This document shows, piece after piece, positions 46,833-57,977 of a stretch of DNA of 64,000 nucleotides (positions are counted from its first letter, which is position 1; each line of letters opens with the position of its first letter). The stretch is from NCBI RefSeq assembly GCF_000720485.1, contig NZ_JOAX01000006.1:1-64000 (forward strand). The letters are read 5' to 3'. The translations under genes and the position numbers were made by a program. Source of the DNA: Streptomyces ochraceiscleroticus (lineage in GTDB: Bacteria; Actinomycetota; Actinomycetes; Streptomycetales; Streptomycetaceae). The notes under the pieces are model-generated. The model was not told the DNA's origin and did no database searches. It saw only the letters and a list, made by a program, of their open reading frames with translations.

Positions 46833-49775
46833 ATGCCGCTGCTGGAGCCGGAGCCGACCGTACTGCGCCCCGCCACGACCGAGGGCCCGGCCGTCGACCG
46901 GGTGGCCGACGAGCAGGCGTCCGGGACGCCCGAGCCGCTGCGCGGCGACCTGACCGCCCTGCTCGGCCCGGAGAAGGTGCTGCACGGCCTCTCCGACCTG
47001 GTGAAGTACGCCTCGGACGCGAGCCCCTACCGCTTCGTCCCGCAGGTGGTCGTGCTCGCCGAGGACATCGACGACGTCTCGGCGGTCTTCTCCTACGCGC
47101 ACGGCCACGGCCGCAAGGTCGTCCTGCGCGCCGCCGGCACCTCCCTCAACGGTCAGGCACAGGGCGAGGACATCCTCGTCGACGTACGCCGCCACTGGGC
47201 CGGCATCGAGGTACTGGGCAGCGGCGAGCAGGCCCGTATCGGCCCCGGTACGACCGTCGCGCGAGCCAATGTCACGCTCGCCCGCCACGGCCGGCTGCTC
47301 GGCCCCGACCCCGCCAGCGCCATCGCCTGCACCCTGGGCGGCGTCGTCGCCAACAACGCCTCCGGCATGACGGCCGGCACCACCCGGAACTCCTACCGCA
47401 CGCTCGCCTCCGCCACGGTCGTGCTGCCGTCAGGGACGGTCGTGGACACCGCCGACCCGGCCGCCGACGAGGAGCTGGCCCACGCGGAACCGGCCCTGTG
47501 CGACGGGCTGCTGGCCCTGAAGGCGGAGATCGAGGCGGACCCCGAGCTGGTCGCCCGCATCCGCGCCAAGTACGAGCTCAAGAACACCAACGGCTACCGG
47601 CTCGACGCCTTCCTCGACGGTGCTACCCCCGTCGAGATCCTGCGCGGCCTGATCGTCGGGTCGCAGGGCACGCTCGGCTTCATCGCCGAGACGGTATTCG
47701 ACACCCTGCCCCTGGACCGCTGCACCTCCACCGCACTGCTCTTCTTCCCCGATCTGCGGGCCGCTGCCGCCGCCGTCCCGCGCTTCAACGAAGCGGGCGC
47801 GCTCGGCGTGGAGCTGATGGACGGCAACACGCTGCGCGCCTCGGTCCGCGTCGCCGGAGTACCCGCCGACTGGGCGGCACTCCCCACGGAAACGACCGCG
47901 CTGCTCGTGGAGTTCCGCGCCCCGGACGAAGAACGTCAGGCGGCCTACGAAGAGGCCGCCCAACAGGTGCTCGGCGACCTGGAACTGGTCGCGCCGGTCG
48001 AGTCCGTCACCAACGAGTTCACCCGCGATCCGGGCACGATCGCGGGCTACTGGAAGGCCCGCAAGGCGTTCGTCACCGCGGTCGGCGGCTCCCGGCCCTC
48101 CGGTACGACGCTGCTCACCGAGGACTTCGCCGTGCCGCCCGCACAGCTCGCGGACGCCTGCACGGCGCTGCTGGAGCTGCAGGCCCGGCACGGCTTCGAC
48201 GCCGCCGTCGCCGGCCACGCCGCCCACGGCAACCTGCACTTCCTCCTCGCGTTCGACGCCGCAAAGCCCGCGGACGTGGCGCGCTACGCGGCCTTCATGG
48301 ACGACTTCTGCCGGATGACAGTGGAGCGTTTCGACGGCTCACTCAAGGCAGAGCACGCCACCGGACGCAACATCGCGCCCTTCCTGGAGCTGGAATGGGG
48401 CCCGCGCGCGACGGACCTGATGTGGCGGATCAAGGACCTGTTCGACCCGCACGGCATCCTCGCCCCGCGCGTCGTCCTGGACCGCGACCCCAAGGCGCAT
48501 CTCCGTGGCCTGAAGACCATCCCCGAGGTCGAGGCGGTCGCCGACCCCTGCATCGAGTGCGGCTTCTGCGAGCCGGTCTGCCCCAGCCGCGACCTCACCA
48601 CCACGCCCCGCCAGCGCATCGTGCTGCGCCGCGAAATGATGCGCCAGCGCCCGGACTCGCCCGTCACCGACGCGCTCCTGGACGCGTACGGCTACGACGC
48701 GATCGACACCTGCGCGGGCGACTCGACCTGCAAACTGGCCTGCCCGGTCGGCATCGACACCGGCGCGATGATGAAGGACTTCCGGCACCGCCGGCACTCC
48801 CCGCGCGAGGAGAAGGCCGCCGCGCTCGCCGCCAAGCGCTTCAAGGCGGTCGAGGCATCGGCGCGGCTTTCGGTCGCCGCGGCCGAGCGGATCAGCGACC
48901 GGATCGGCGACCGGTTGCTGGAGACCGTGACCGACGCCGCCCGCAAGGCCGTACGCCCCGACCTCGTACCGCGGTGGCTGCCGGAGATCCCGGGCGCGGC
49001 GGCCCGCCGGCTGCCGCCCACCCGTAAGCAGGACGTGGTCGCGGTCTACTACCCGGCGTGCGTCAACCGGATCTTCGGCGAACCGGACGGGTACACGGGC
49101 CCCTCCCTCCCCGAGGCCGTCGTCGCGGTCTCCCGGCGGGCCGGCAAGCCGGTCTGGATCCCTGGGGACGTTGCGGGCACCTGTTGCGCCACGATCTGGC
49201 ACTCCAAGGGGTACGACGAGGGCAACGCCGTGATGGCCAACCGCATCGTGGAAGCGGCCTGGGGCTGGACCGCCGGCGGCCGGCTCCCCCTGGTCGTCGA
49301 CGCCTCCTCGTGCACGCTCGGCATCGCCCACGAGATCGTCCCGTACCTCACCGAGGACAACAAACAACTGCACGCCGAACTGACCGTCATGGACTCCGTC
49401 GTCTGGGCGGCCGAGGAACTGCTGCCGCACCTGGAGGTGGTGCGGACCGTGGACTCCGTGGTGCTGCACCCCACCTGTTCGATGCGCCACCTGGGTGACG
49501 AGGCGCAGCTCCGTACGGTCGCCGAGGCGTGCGCCCAGGAGGTCGTGGTACCGGACGACGCGGGCTGCTGCGCCTTCGCGGGCGACCGCGGGATGCTGCA
49601 CAAGGAGCTGACAGAGGCGGCGACGGCCCGGGAGGCGGCCGAGGTGACCTCCCGTCACTTCGACGCGCACCTGTCGGCGAACCGCATGTGTGAGGTGGGC
49701 ATGGACCACGCGACGGAGGGCCGGGGGTACTACTCGGTGCTGCTGGAGCTGGAACGGGCGACGCGGCCCGCCTGA
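46833..49775 (+). CDS. FAD/Fe-S D-lactate dehydrogenase-like oxidase
   Basis: A 980-residue fusion of a flavin oxidase and an iron-sulfur protein. The FAD-binding domain (about residues 55-240) has GTSLNGQAQGEDILVDV and GVVANNASGM. The FAD-oxidase C-terminal domain carries GHAAHGNLHFLL. Two ferredoxin motifs follow (CIECGFCEPVCPS and CAGDSTCKLACPVG, about 570-650), then CCG-type cluster domains (GTCCATIWHSKG and AGCCAFAGDRGM). This is the layout of respiratory D-lactate or D-2-hydroxyacid dehydrogenases that feed quinones. The ATG has GAGGAG upstream. With lutABC nearby, the cell could use both lactate isomers. Confidence 0.88.
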   Translation: MPLLEPEPTVLRPATTEGPAVDRVADEQASGTPEPLRGDLTALLGPEKVLHGLSDLVKYASDASPYRFVPQVVVLAEDIDDVSAVFSYAHGHGRKVVLRAAGTSLNGQAQGEDILVDVRRHWAGIEVLGSGEQARIGPGTTVARANVTLARHGRLLGPDPASAIACTLGGVVANNASGMTAGTTRNSYRTLASATVVLPSGTVVDTADPAADEELAHAEPALCDGLLALKAEIEADPELVARIRAKYELKNTNGYRLDAFLDGATPVEILRGLIVGSQGTLGFIAETVFDTLPLDRCTSTALLFFPDLRAAAAAVPRFNEAGALGVELMDGNTLRASVRVAGVPADWAALPTETTALLVEFRAPDEERQAAYEEAAQQVLGDLELVAPVESVTNEFTRDPGTIAGYWKARKAFVTAVGGSRPSGTTLLTEDFAVPPAQLADACTALLELQARHGFDAAVAGHAAHGNLHFLLAFDAAKPADVARYAAFMDDFCRMTVERFDGSLKAEHATGRNIAPFLELEWGPRATDLMWRIKDLFDPHGILAPRVVLDRDPKAHLRGLKTIPEVEAVADPCIECGFCEPVCPSRDLTTTPRQRIVLRREMMRQRPDSPVTDALLDAYGYDAIDTCAGDSTCKLACPVGIDTGAMMKDFRHRRHSPREEKAAALAAKRFKAVEASARLSVAAAERISDRIGDRLLETVTDAARKAVRPDLVPRWLPEIPGAAARRLPPTRKQDVVAVYYPACVNRIFGEPDGYTGPSLPEAVVAVSRRAGKPVWIPGDVAGTCCATIWHSKGYDEGNAVMANRIVEAAWGWTAGGRLPLVVDASSCTLGIAHEIVPYLTEDNKQLHAELTVMDSVVWAAEELLPHLEVVRTVDSVVLHPTCSMRHLGDEAQLRTVAEACAQEVVVPDDAGCCAFAGDRGMLHKELTEAATAREAAEVTSRHFDAHLSANRMCEVGMDHATEGRGYYSVLLELERATRPA

Positions 49776-49791
49776 AGGACGGGCCGCGTCG
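49759..49791. terminator. Hairpin overlapping the oxidase stop codon
   Basis: CGACGCGGCCCG (49759-49770) and CGGGCCGCGTCG (49780-49791) pair perfectly. The stem includes the last codons and the loop holds the TGA. It separates the oxidase from the convergent amylase gene. Confidence 0.6.
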
Positions 49792-49806
49792 TACGGGTGC
49801 GCGCGT

Positions 49807-49827
49807 TCAGCTCTTGGCGCCCACAGC

Positions 49828-49845
<18 letters not shown>
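49807..49845 (-). repeat. 21-bp tandem duplication at the amylase 3' end
   Basis: An 18-base segment (49807-49824 and 49828-49845, period 21) is repeated. It encodes the last residues VGAKS and the stop, so a second VGAKS-stop follows directly after the real end. Confidence 0.85.
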
Positions 49846-51207
<1,362 letters not shown>

Positions 51208-51348
51208 GCGGCTCCTTCTGCATACGGACGCGGTGGGGGACGCGTCCACGAAGGCAGCCACGCGCCTGGCCGCCGTGGGGGGATTCCGCGAGGGAGCTTG
51301 CCTTTACGAAGTGAACACGTCAAGGCATTCCGCAAGAATTTCCAGGAG

Positions 51349-51358
51349 CTTGCGCAAG
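51349..51358. promoter_or_regulatory. CTTGCGCAAG palindrome
   Basis: A perfect 10-bp palindrome in the gap between the divergent amylase and GH109-like genes. Amylase genes of Streptomyces are controlled by LacI-type regulators binding CTTGC-containing palindromes; assigning this site to such a regulator is inference. Confidence 0.4.
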
Positions 51359-51484
51359 AGAAGAGTCCAAGAACTCGCCCCAGGAGTCCAATGAGCCCCC
51401 TTGTGGCCCACTGGTCTCAACCACCAGGGTCCTCTTCGAGCTTGGACGTATTCGCCGCGCACCATCCGCACCCCGGGAGGGCCC

Positions 51485-53020
51485 ATGCACGACGCACGAC
51501 CTGAGCCTCACGACCAACACGACGAGCACGGCGGCGCCGGCGCGACCGATGGCGGGGCCGGTATGGCCGATGGCGGGGCCGGCGCAGCCGGCGGCAACGG
51601 TACGGCCGACGGGGCCGGTCCGAGCCGTCGTTCGGTGCTGTGGACCGCGGGCGCCGCGGGCGCCGGGCTCGGACTCGCCGGAATGGCCGCGGACACGGCA
51701 TCGGCGGCTCCGTCAGCAGCGACGCCGACCGCTGCCGGGTCCGCCCCTGACACCGCGGCGGTGCCGAAGCGGCGCGGCAAGACGATGATCGGCGTGCCCT
51801 TCGAAGGACGCAGCACCGTACGCGTCGGCATCGTCGGCCTCGGCAACCGCGGCGGCTCCATGATCGACCTCTTCCTCGCCGTGCCGAACACCCGCGTCGT
51901 GGCGATCTGCGACCCGGTCAAGGAGAAGACCGCCAAGGCCGCGAAGAAGGTCACCGACGCCGGCCAACCCGCCCCGGCCGTGTACACCAAGGGCGACCGC
52001 GATTTCGAGAACCTCTGCAAGCGCGGCGACATCGACTTCGTGTACGTCGCCACGCCCTGGGACTGGCACTTCGAGATGGCGAAGACGGCCATGCTCAACG
52101 GCAAGCACGTGGGCGTCGAGTGTCCGATTGCGCTCCGGCTGGACGAACTGTGGGAGTTGGTCGATCTCTCCGAACAGACCCGTAAGCACTGCCTGCAACT
52201 GGAGAACTGCTGCTACGGGCGGAACGAGATGCGGGTGCTGCGGATGGCGCACGCGGGCCTCTTCGGCGACCTGCTGCACGGCGCCGGTGCCTACAACCAC
52301 GACCTGCGCGGCCTGATGTTCGACCCGGAGTACTACGAGGGCCCGTGGCGCCGACTGTGGCACACCCGGCTGCGCGGCGACCTGTACCCCAACCACGGGT
52401 TCGGGCCGGTGGCCAACTACATGGACGTCAACCGCGGCGACCGGGCGGTACGGATCTCCAGCTTCGGCACTCCCTCGCTGGGCCTGACCGCGTACCGCAA
52501 GGAGCACATGCCGGCCGGCGACCCGAGCTGGAAGGAGACGTACATCGAGAGCGACCGGACGATCTCCCTCGTCCAGACGGCCAAGGGCCGCGTGATCCGC
52601 TTGGAACACGACGTCTCGACCCCGCACCCCTACAGCCGCATCAACAGCCTCGGCGGCACGAAGGGCGTCTTCGAGGACTACCCGGAGCGGATCTATCTTG
52701 AGCCCGGCCACAGCGATGACCAGTGGCACGACTTCGGTGAGTTCGCGGAGTGGGACCACTGGCTGTGGAAGGAGCACGCGAATCCGCCCGGCGGGCACGG
52801 CGGCATGGACTACATGCTGGTCTTCCGGCTGACCCAGTGCCTGCACCTGGGCCTGGTACCGGACTTCGACGTGTACGACGCGGCGACCTGGACCGCGCCG
52901 GTACCGCTGAGCGACCTGTCGATCAAGGCGCACGGCATGCCGCTGGAGGTCCCGGACTTCACACGCGGCGACTGGAAAAAGGCCCGGCCGGGGATGGATT
53001 CGGAGAAGCCGGCGGGGTGA
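51485..53020 (+). CDS. Tat-exported Gfo/Idh/MocA protein, GH109-like
   Basis: A 511-residue NAD-dependent oxidoreductase-fold protein resembling GH109 alpha-N-acetylgalactosaminidases, which cleave by oxidation-elimination. The N-terminus is an unusual 45-residue Gly/Ala/Asp-rich stretch, then a Tat signal ([20 protein letters not shown]). The Rossmann domain has [15 protein letters not shown]109-like blocks follow: [31 protein letters not shown] and [13 protein letters not shown], with the expected Tyr/His residues. The ATG has GGGAGG upstream. It may trim host or fungal glycans outside the cell. The specificity is not proven. Confidence 0.85.
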   Translation: MHDARPEPHDQHDEHGGAGATDGGAGMADGGAGAAGGNGTADGAGPSRRSVLWTAGAAGAGLGLAGMAADTASAAPSAATPTAAGSAPDTAAVPKRRGKTMIGVPFEGRSTVRVGIVGLGNRGGSMIDLFLAVPNTRVVAICDPVKEKTAKAAKKVTDAGQPAPAVYTKGDRDFENLCKRGDIDFVYVATPWDWHFEMAKTAMLNGKHVGVECPIALRLDELWELVDLSEQTRKHCLQLENCCYGRNEMRVLRMAHAGLFGDLLHGAGAYNHDLRGLMFDPEYYEGPWRRLWHTRLRGDLYPNHGFGPVANYMDVNRGDRAVRISSFGTPSLGLTAYRKEHMPAGDPSWKETYIESDRTISLVQTAKGRVIRLEHDVSTPHPYSRINSLGGTKGVFEDYPERIYLEPGHSDDQWHDFGEFAEWDHWLWKEHANPPGGHGGMDYMLVFRLTQCLHLGLVPDFDVYDAATWTAPVPLSDLSIKAHGMPLEVPDFTRGDWKKARPGMDSEKPAG

Positions 53021-53076
53021 CGGCGGAGGCCGTGGGGGCGTGACGGCGGATGGCGTTGCGAGGTGACGGCCGCCGC

Positions 53077-53103
53077 CGGGGCCCGGCTTTGCGCCGGGCC
53101 CCG
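53077..53103. terminator. Terminator between GH109-like and dctA genes
   Basis: CGGGGCCCGGC (53077-53087) pairs with GCCGGGCCCCG (53093-53103) around TTTGC. On the + strand a T run follows about ten bases later. The flanking genes are convergent. Confidence 0.75.
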
Positions 53104-53108
53104 CGGGG

Positions 53109-54557
53109 TCATTTTTCTGCGGGTGCGTCGGCGGGGACGGGGTTCGCTGCGGGGGCGGATTCACCGGCCGCAGTGGGTTCACCGGGCGCGGCGGGAGTGG
53201 CGGGGGCTGTGGCGGTGGCGGGGGCTGTGGCGGTGGCGGGCCCTGCGGACGTGGCGGGCGTCGCGGGCGCCTCCCCGTTGAGGACCTTCTTCGCCGTCAC
53301 GCGGTCCAGGGCGCCCTCCCAGCGGGAGACCGCGAAGACCGCGACGCAGTTGCCGAGCAGATTGGTGACGACCCGCATCGAGTCCATGATCCGGTCGACG
53401 CCGAGCAGCAGCGCCACGGCCGCCGCGGGGATGACGCCCAGCGCGGAGGCGGTCGCCGACAGCGCCAGGAACGCCGAACCGGGTACGCCCGCCATCCCCT
53501 TGCTGGTCAGCATCAGAATCAGCACAACGGTGATTTGCTGACCTATCGACAGATCGACCCCGACGGCCTGCGCGATGAAGAGCGTGCCGATGGAGAGATA
53601 AATCGACGCACCGTCGAGGTTGAAGGAGTAACCGGTCGGCAGGACCAGCCCGACCGCGTCGTCCCGGCAGCCCGCGGCACGCAGCTTCTGCATCATGCGC
53701 GGCATTACCGTCTCGCTGGAGCCCGTACCCAGCGCCAGCAACAGCTCCTCGCGGGTGTACCGGACGAACTTCCACAGGCTGAGCCCCGTGACGGCCTTGA
53801 GCGCGAGCCCCAGCAGCACGAGGAAGGCCAGCGCGACGCCGTAACAGACCGCGATGAGCTTCGCGTACGTCGTCATCGCGCCGAGGCCGTACTCCCCCAC
53901 GAGGTGAGCGGTCGCTCCGAAGACGGCGAGCGGCGCGAGGCGCATGATGTAGCCGACGATCGTGAAGACGACCTCCTGTGCCTGCTCGATGAACGGCAGG
54001 ATCTGCGGCACCTTCGTCTGCCCGAGGTGCAGCAGCGCCGCGCCCACCAGGCAGGACAGGACGAGGACCTGGAGCAGCGAGTTCTCCGCGAACGCCCCGA
54101 CCGCGCTGTCCGGCAGCGATTCGAGGATGAACTGCGAGGTCGACGGCAGTTGCCCACCGCCGGTCTTCTCGTCCACCGCACTCTGGTCGAGCGACGCCGG
54201 GTCGACGTGCATGCCGGTTCCGGGCCCGAAGACATTGCCCGCGAGCAGGCCGACGACGAGCGCGATGGTGGTCGCCACCTCGAACCAGATCAGCGCCTTG
54301 AGGCCGATCCGCCCGAAGGCTTTGAGGTCACCGGCCTTGGTGATGCCGGCGACGACGACGCAAAAGACGAGCGGGGCGATCATCGCCTTGATGAGGCGGA
54401 CGAAGCCGTCGCCGAGCGGCTGGACGGCCGAGCCGAACTCCGGCCACAACCGTCCGACGAGGACTCCGATGAGCAGGGCGACGAGGACCTGCGTGAACAG
54501 ACTGGTGCGCAGCATGCGGCCTGCTCGGCGAGCGAGCGATCCGGTGGCGTGCGACAC
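53109..54557 (-). CDS. dctA: C4-dicarboxylate/proton symporter DctA
   Basis: A 482-residue DctA-type (DAACS family) importer of succinate, fumarate and malate. Family blocks include LIKAMIAPLVFCVVVAGI, LGTGSSETVMPRMM, PTGYSFNLDGASIYL and LTSKGMAGVPGSAFLAL. The last 50 residues are a low-complexity Ala/Pro/Thr tail that other DctA proteins lack, encoded partly by 18-bp tandem repeats. I chose the GTG at 54557, with GGGAG seven bases upstream, over the GTG at 54563, which is too close. A group of CCAAG/CTTGG half-sites lies upstream. Confidence 0.93.
   Translation of the reverse strand: MSHATGSLARRAGRMLRTSLFTQVLVALLIGVLVGRLWPEFGSAVQPLGDGFVRLIKAMIAPLVFCVVVAGITKAGDLKAFGRIGLKALIWFEVATTIALVVGLLAGNVFGPGTGMHVDPASLDQSAVDEKTGGGQLPSTSQFILESLPDSAVGAFAENSLLQVLVLSCLVGAALLHLGQTKVPQILPFIEQAQEVVFTIVGYIMRLAPLAVFGATAHLVGEYGLGAMTTYAKLIAVCYGVALAFLVLLGLALKAVTGLSLWKFVRYTREELLLALGTGSSETVMPRMMQKLRAAGCRDDAVGLVLPTGYSFNLDGASIYLSIGTLFIAQAVGVDLSIGQQITVVLILMLTSKGMAGVPGSAFLALSATASALGVIPAAAVALLLGVDRIMDSMRVVTNLLGNCVAVFAVSRWEGALDRVTAKKVLNGEAPATPATSAGPATATAPATATAPATPAAPGEPTAAGESAPAANPVPADAPAEK
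53197..53241 (-). repeat. 18-bp tandem repeat in dctA
   Basis: The unit GTGGCGGGGGCTGTGGCG occurs twice, plus part of a third copy. It encodes the Ala-Thr/Ala-Pro repeats of the DctA tail and is a likely site of length variation. Confidence 0.85.
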
Positions 54558-54664
54558 GGGCACTCCCTAGGACGGATTCTGGGATGCGAAAACGGACTTC
54601 CGTTCTCCGCTGATCCGCCACTATGGCTGAGCCCCATGCCGCACAGAAGGGGTCGGTGTTACAT

Positions 54665-54692
54665 CCAAGAAAATCTTGGAGCTTGCTCCAAG
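54665..54692. promoter_or_regulatory. Overlapping CCAAG/CTTGG palindromes upstream of dctA
   Basis: CCAAGA-N3-TCTTGG (54665-54679) overlaps CTTGGAGC-N2-GCTCCAAG (54675-54692). Three alternating half-sites thus lie about 110 bases upstream of dctA and just after the end of the transpeptidase gene. They could be an operator pair for dctA or, less likely, the terminator of the upstream gene. Confidence 0.45.
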
Positions 54693-54745
54693 TAACCGCC
54701 GGTACGACAGCCTGTCACCGGCCTGTCATCCTTCGGGGTGCGCGC

Positions 54746-55510
54746 TCACGCCTCCAGGTGGGCCTTGTCGCCCATCACCACGACCGGGTGCTGCGCGGGA
54801 TCGAGCGTGCGCAGCAGGTACCGCATGCCGGACTTGGAAAGACTCACACAGCCGGACGTACCGCTCCCGTGGTCCATGTGCAGCCAGATGCCGCCCCCCT
54901 TCGACTCCCCCTCGGGCCGGGTCGGATCCAGCGGCGAGACACCCTTGGCACGGTTGTAGTCAATGGCGATGACGTAGTCGAAGTCGTGCCGGGTCCGCTT
55001 CGCCCAGTACGAGGGCGGAGTGAAGGCTGCGGACGCGGTGTACGGCAGCTTCGCACCCGGGTCGGGCAACACACCGCCCGCGTCCGAGAGCGTGAACACG
55101 CCGACCGGGCTGCGTTTGTCCCCCACGTGGTGGTGCAGCGTCCAGCCGCGCTTGCCGTTGTGCGCCTCCCAACTACGCTCCCTGCTCCAGGTGCTGCCGT
55201 CCCCTTTCGCGTCGCCGCCCTTCGGACCCTTGTCCTCCGTGTCGCTGTCCTTCGTGTACAGCACGACCGTCGAGGTGGTGGCGTTCTCGCCATCGCCGTA
55301 GACCGCGATCACCTGCCGCGAATCGGCGGGGATGCGGGACTGCAGCTTCTGCCCCACGCCGGGTATGCGCGTCAGCCCCGTCGACGGCGTGGCGCTGGGC
55401 TTCCCCGCGCGACCGGCGGCCTCCTTGCCGTCGCTCTGGGCACCGCCACAACCCGTCACCAGGACCAGCCCCGCGGCGACCAGCACGGCCGCCTTACTTG
55501 TACTCCGCAT
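54746..55510 (-). CDS. L,D-transpeptidase-family lipoprotein
   Basis: A 254-residue exported protein. The signal peptide ends in the lipobox LVTGC (Cys21), so it should be anchored to the membrane outside. The C-terminal YkuD-like catalytic domain has the His and Cys pattern in [16 protein letters not shown] and supporting [14 protein letters not shown]. Such enzymes form 3-3 cross-links in peptidoglycan or attach proteins to it. The start ATG at 55510 has a GGAGGG that is rather far (about 16 bases). It is upstream of dctA on the same strand but separated by the palindrome cluster. Confidence 0.85.
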   Translation of the reverse strand: MRSTSKAAVLVAAGLVLVTGCGGAQSDGKEAAGRAGKPSATPSTGLTRIPGVGQKLQSRIPADSRQVIAVYGDGENATTSTVVLYTKDSDTEDKGPKGGDAKGDGSTWSRERSWEAHNGKRGWTLHHHVGDKRSPVGVFTLSDAGGVLPDPGAKLPYTASAAFTPPSYWAKRTRHDFDYVIAIDYNRAKGVSPLDPTRPEGESKGGGIWLHMDHGSGTSGCVSLSKSGMRYLLRTLDPAQHPVVVMGDKAHLEA

Positions 55511-55820
55511 GGTTCACATGGTCGCACCCTCCTGTCCCGGTCCATCCGGCGAGGCGGACGCGGCTCCCGAACCGCACATCGTGGCCCGATCCATGCGTTC
55601 CGCCAGAAAAACGATTGAAAATCCCGGCCATTCCACGCCAACCTTCCATGGCTCTGCCCTGCTCCTGTCGCAGACGCAAGCGGCACAGCCATGCCCTGTT
55701 CCGCCGCGCCTGCCGCGCCCGGTGGGCTCCCGGCCCGCTCCCTCCGGCCGGGGCTCCGTACCCGGACTCCCGTCCGGGTTCCGTGTCCGGGCTCCGTACT
55801 CGACGAAACGCTTGGACGTC
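55511..55820. other. Divergent promoter region
   Basis: This region separates the transpeptidase and ABC exporter genes. A short AT-rich stretch near 55600-55625 may hold promoters. I see no gene. Confidence 0.4.
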
Positions 55821-57977
55821 ATGCAGATTCGCGATCTACCGCATCCCGACCCGGGTGTCCCCGACGTCCGTACCGGCGGCCGCTTCCTGGTCTGGCTCTA
55901 CCGCCGGCAACTGGGCGGCCAGTTCAAGGCCATGGCCTGGGGACTGGTGCACACCGGTGCCGTGGCCTCCTTCCCTGTTCCGGTGGGCATCGCCGTCCAG
56001 GCCGTCGCCGACCGCTCCGGCGCCGGCCTGGCCCTCGCGGGCGGCCTGATGGTGGTGCTGGGCGTACTGGTCTCGGTCGGCGACACGATGCTGCACCGCG
56101 CCGCCGTCACCAACTGGATCACCGCCGTCGCCCGAATCCAGCAACTGCTCGCCCGCAAGACCGCGGAGCTGGGCTCCGCCCTGACCCGGCGGGTCGCGGC
56201 CGGCGAGGTGGTCGCGGTCAGCACCGGCGACCTGGAGAAGATCGGGTGGTTCGTCGAGGCCATCTCCCGTTTCTCGGCCGCCGCGCTCACCACGGTCGGC
56301 GTGTGCGTGGCCCTGGTGATCTACCAGCCCACGCTGGGCGTTGTGGTCGCGATCGGCGTACCCGTACTGGCACTCGCCGTGCTGCCGCTGCTGCCGCGCG
56401 CGACGCGCCGCGCCGACGAACAGCGGGAAAAGGCCGGCCGCGCCACGGAACTGGCCTCCGACACCGTCGCGGGCCTTCGCGTGCTGCGCGGCATCGGCGG
56501 CGAGGAGCTCTTCCTCGGCCGCTACCGCACCGCCTCCCAGGACGTCCGCAAGGCCGCCGTCCGCAGTGCCCGAATGTGGTCGCTGATCTCGGCCGTCCAG
56601 GTCGCACTGCCGGGACTGCTGCTGATCGTGGTCGTCTGGTACGGCGCCCGGCTGGCCCTGGACGGCCGTATCGAGATCGGCGCGCTGGTCACCATGTACA
56701 GCGCGGTCACCTTCCTGCTCTATCCCCTCCAGCACTTCGAGGAGATCGCCCAGGCGTACTCCTTCTCCCGGCCGTCCGCGAAACGGGCGGCCCGCGTCCT
56801 GGCGCTCAGCCGTCCGGCCGACGGCCGCATCACGGACCACGCCCCGCTTCAGGGCGACCTCTACGACCCGGCCACCGGCCTGCTCGCCCCGGCCGGCCGT
56901 CTCACGGCGGTGGTCTGCGGCGACCCGGACGCGGCGGGCCGACTGGCGGAACGACTGGGCGGCCATCCGGCGAGCGAACCGGACGAACGGGATGAGCGGG
57001 ACGAGCGTGGTGAGTGCGCCGCCGGTGGTCCGGGCGAGGCTAACTCCGCGAGCCACTCGGCCGACCGGGCCGACGCCGGCGAAGCGACCGCGAGCCGTAC
57101 GGGCGGCGCGGGTGACCCGGGCAACGCCACGGGTGAGGGCGGCGAGAAGGATTGCGGGGAGGCCGCGGCGGACGCGGCCGCTCCCACGCTCGCCCCTCTC
57201 CCCTCCGTGGAACTCGGCGGCACCCCCCTGGACGACGTACCGCGGGACGCCGCCCGCCAGGCGGTCCTGGTCCAGGACAAAGACCCGGTACTGCTGTCCG
57301 GAACACTGCACGAGCTGTTCGACGTGCCGTCCTCCGGCGCCGTCACCGCCGAACAGGCCCTGGCCGCCGCCCAGTGCGACGACGTACTGGCCGCGCTCAC
57401 CCAGTCCGGCACCGACGGCTCGGGCGACCCGATGCACAGCCGCATCACCGAACGCGGCCGCTCCCTCTCCGGCGGCCAGCGCCAACGGCTGGCGCTGGCC
57501 CGGTCGCTGGTCACCGACCCCGAGGTGCTGGTACTCGACGAGCCGACCAGCGCGGTCGACTCCCACACCGAGGCCCGGATCGCCGACGGTCTGCACGCCC
57601 TGCGAGACGGCCGCACCACGGTCGTCCTCACCTCCAGCCCGCTGGTACTGGACCGCGCGGACCAGGTGGTCTTCCTGCCCTACGGCGAGGTCACCGCGGT
57701 CGGCCCGCACCGCGACCTGCTCCGTACCTGCCCGGCCTACCTCTCGGTCGTCACCCGGGAGACCGACGAGGAACGTGCGCGGAAGCAGACCGCCGACGCC
57801 TCCGTCCCGCGGAAAGATCCGCAGGAAGACCCGGGTGAGGGCCTGCCCGCAGGCCCGCGTGACGGAGCGCAGGACACCTCGCACGAAGCCTCGGCGGACA
57901 TCCCGCGGGACACGGGATCCGCCACCCCACCGCACGCCCGCGTAGGCGCGCTCGACTCCATCGAGGAGACGGCATGA
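55821..57977 (+). CDS. ABC exporter subunit with degenerate Walker A
   Basis: A 718-residue half transporter: six membrane helices (about residues 20-310) and an ATPase domain. The Walker A position reads [11 protein letters not shown] (about 364-374), without the GK[S/T], and the H-loop position reads LTSSPLV without His. The Q-loop ([13 protein letters not shown]), the canonical signature [13 protein letters not shown] (549 onward) and Walker [13 protein letters not shown] are kept. About 80 Gly/Ala/Asp/Glu-rich residues are inserted between Walker A and the Q-loop. The start ATG at 55821 has only a weak ribosome site. Its stop overlaps the next gene (ATGA), so the two form a heterodimer. 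Confidence 0.88.
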   Translation: MQIRDLPHPDPGVPDVRTGGRFLVWLYRRQLGGQFKAMAWGLVHTGAVASFPVPVGIAVQAVADRSGAGLALAGGLMVVLGVLVSVGDTMLHRAAVTNWITAVARIQQLLARKTAELGSALTRRVAAGEVVAVSTGDLEKIGWFVEAISRFSAAALTTVGVCVALVIYQPTLGVVVAIGVPVLALAVLPLLPRATRRADEQREKAGRATELASDTVAGLRVLRGIGGEELFLGRYRTASQDVRKAAVRSARMWSLISAVQVALPGLLLIVVVWYGARLALDGRIEIGALVTMYSAVTFLLYPLQHFEEIAQAYSFSRPSAKRAARVLALSRPADGRITDHAPLQGDLYDPATGLLAPAGRLTAVVCGDPDAAGRLAERLGGHPASEPDERDERDERGECAAGGPGEANSASHSADRADAGEATASRTGGAGDPGNATGEGGEKDCGEAAADAAAPTLAPLPSVELGGTPLDDVPRDAARQAVLVQDKDPVLLSGTLHELFDVPSSGAVTAEQALAAAQCDDVLAALTQSGTDGSGDPMHSRITERGRSLSGGQRQRLALARSLVTDPEVLVLDEPTSAVDSHTEARIADGLHALRDGRTTVVLTSSPLVLDRADQVVFLPYGEVTAVGPHRDLLRTCPAYLSVVTRETDEERARKQTADASVPRKDPQEDPGEGLPAGPRDGAQDTSHEASADIPRDTGSATPPHARVGALDSIEETA

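Noticed and set aside
53197..53241. Tandem repeats as a CRISPR array
   Set aside because: Units are contiguous without spacers and lie in a coding tail.
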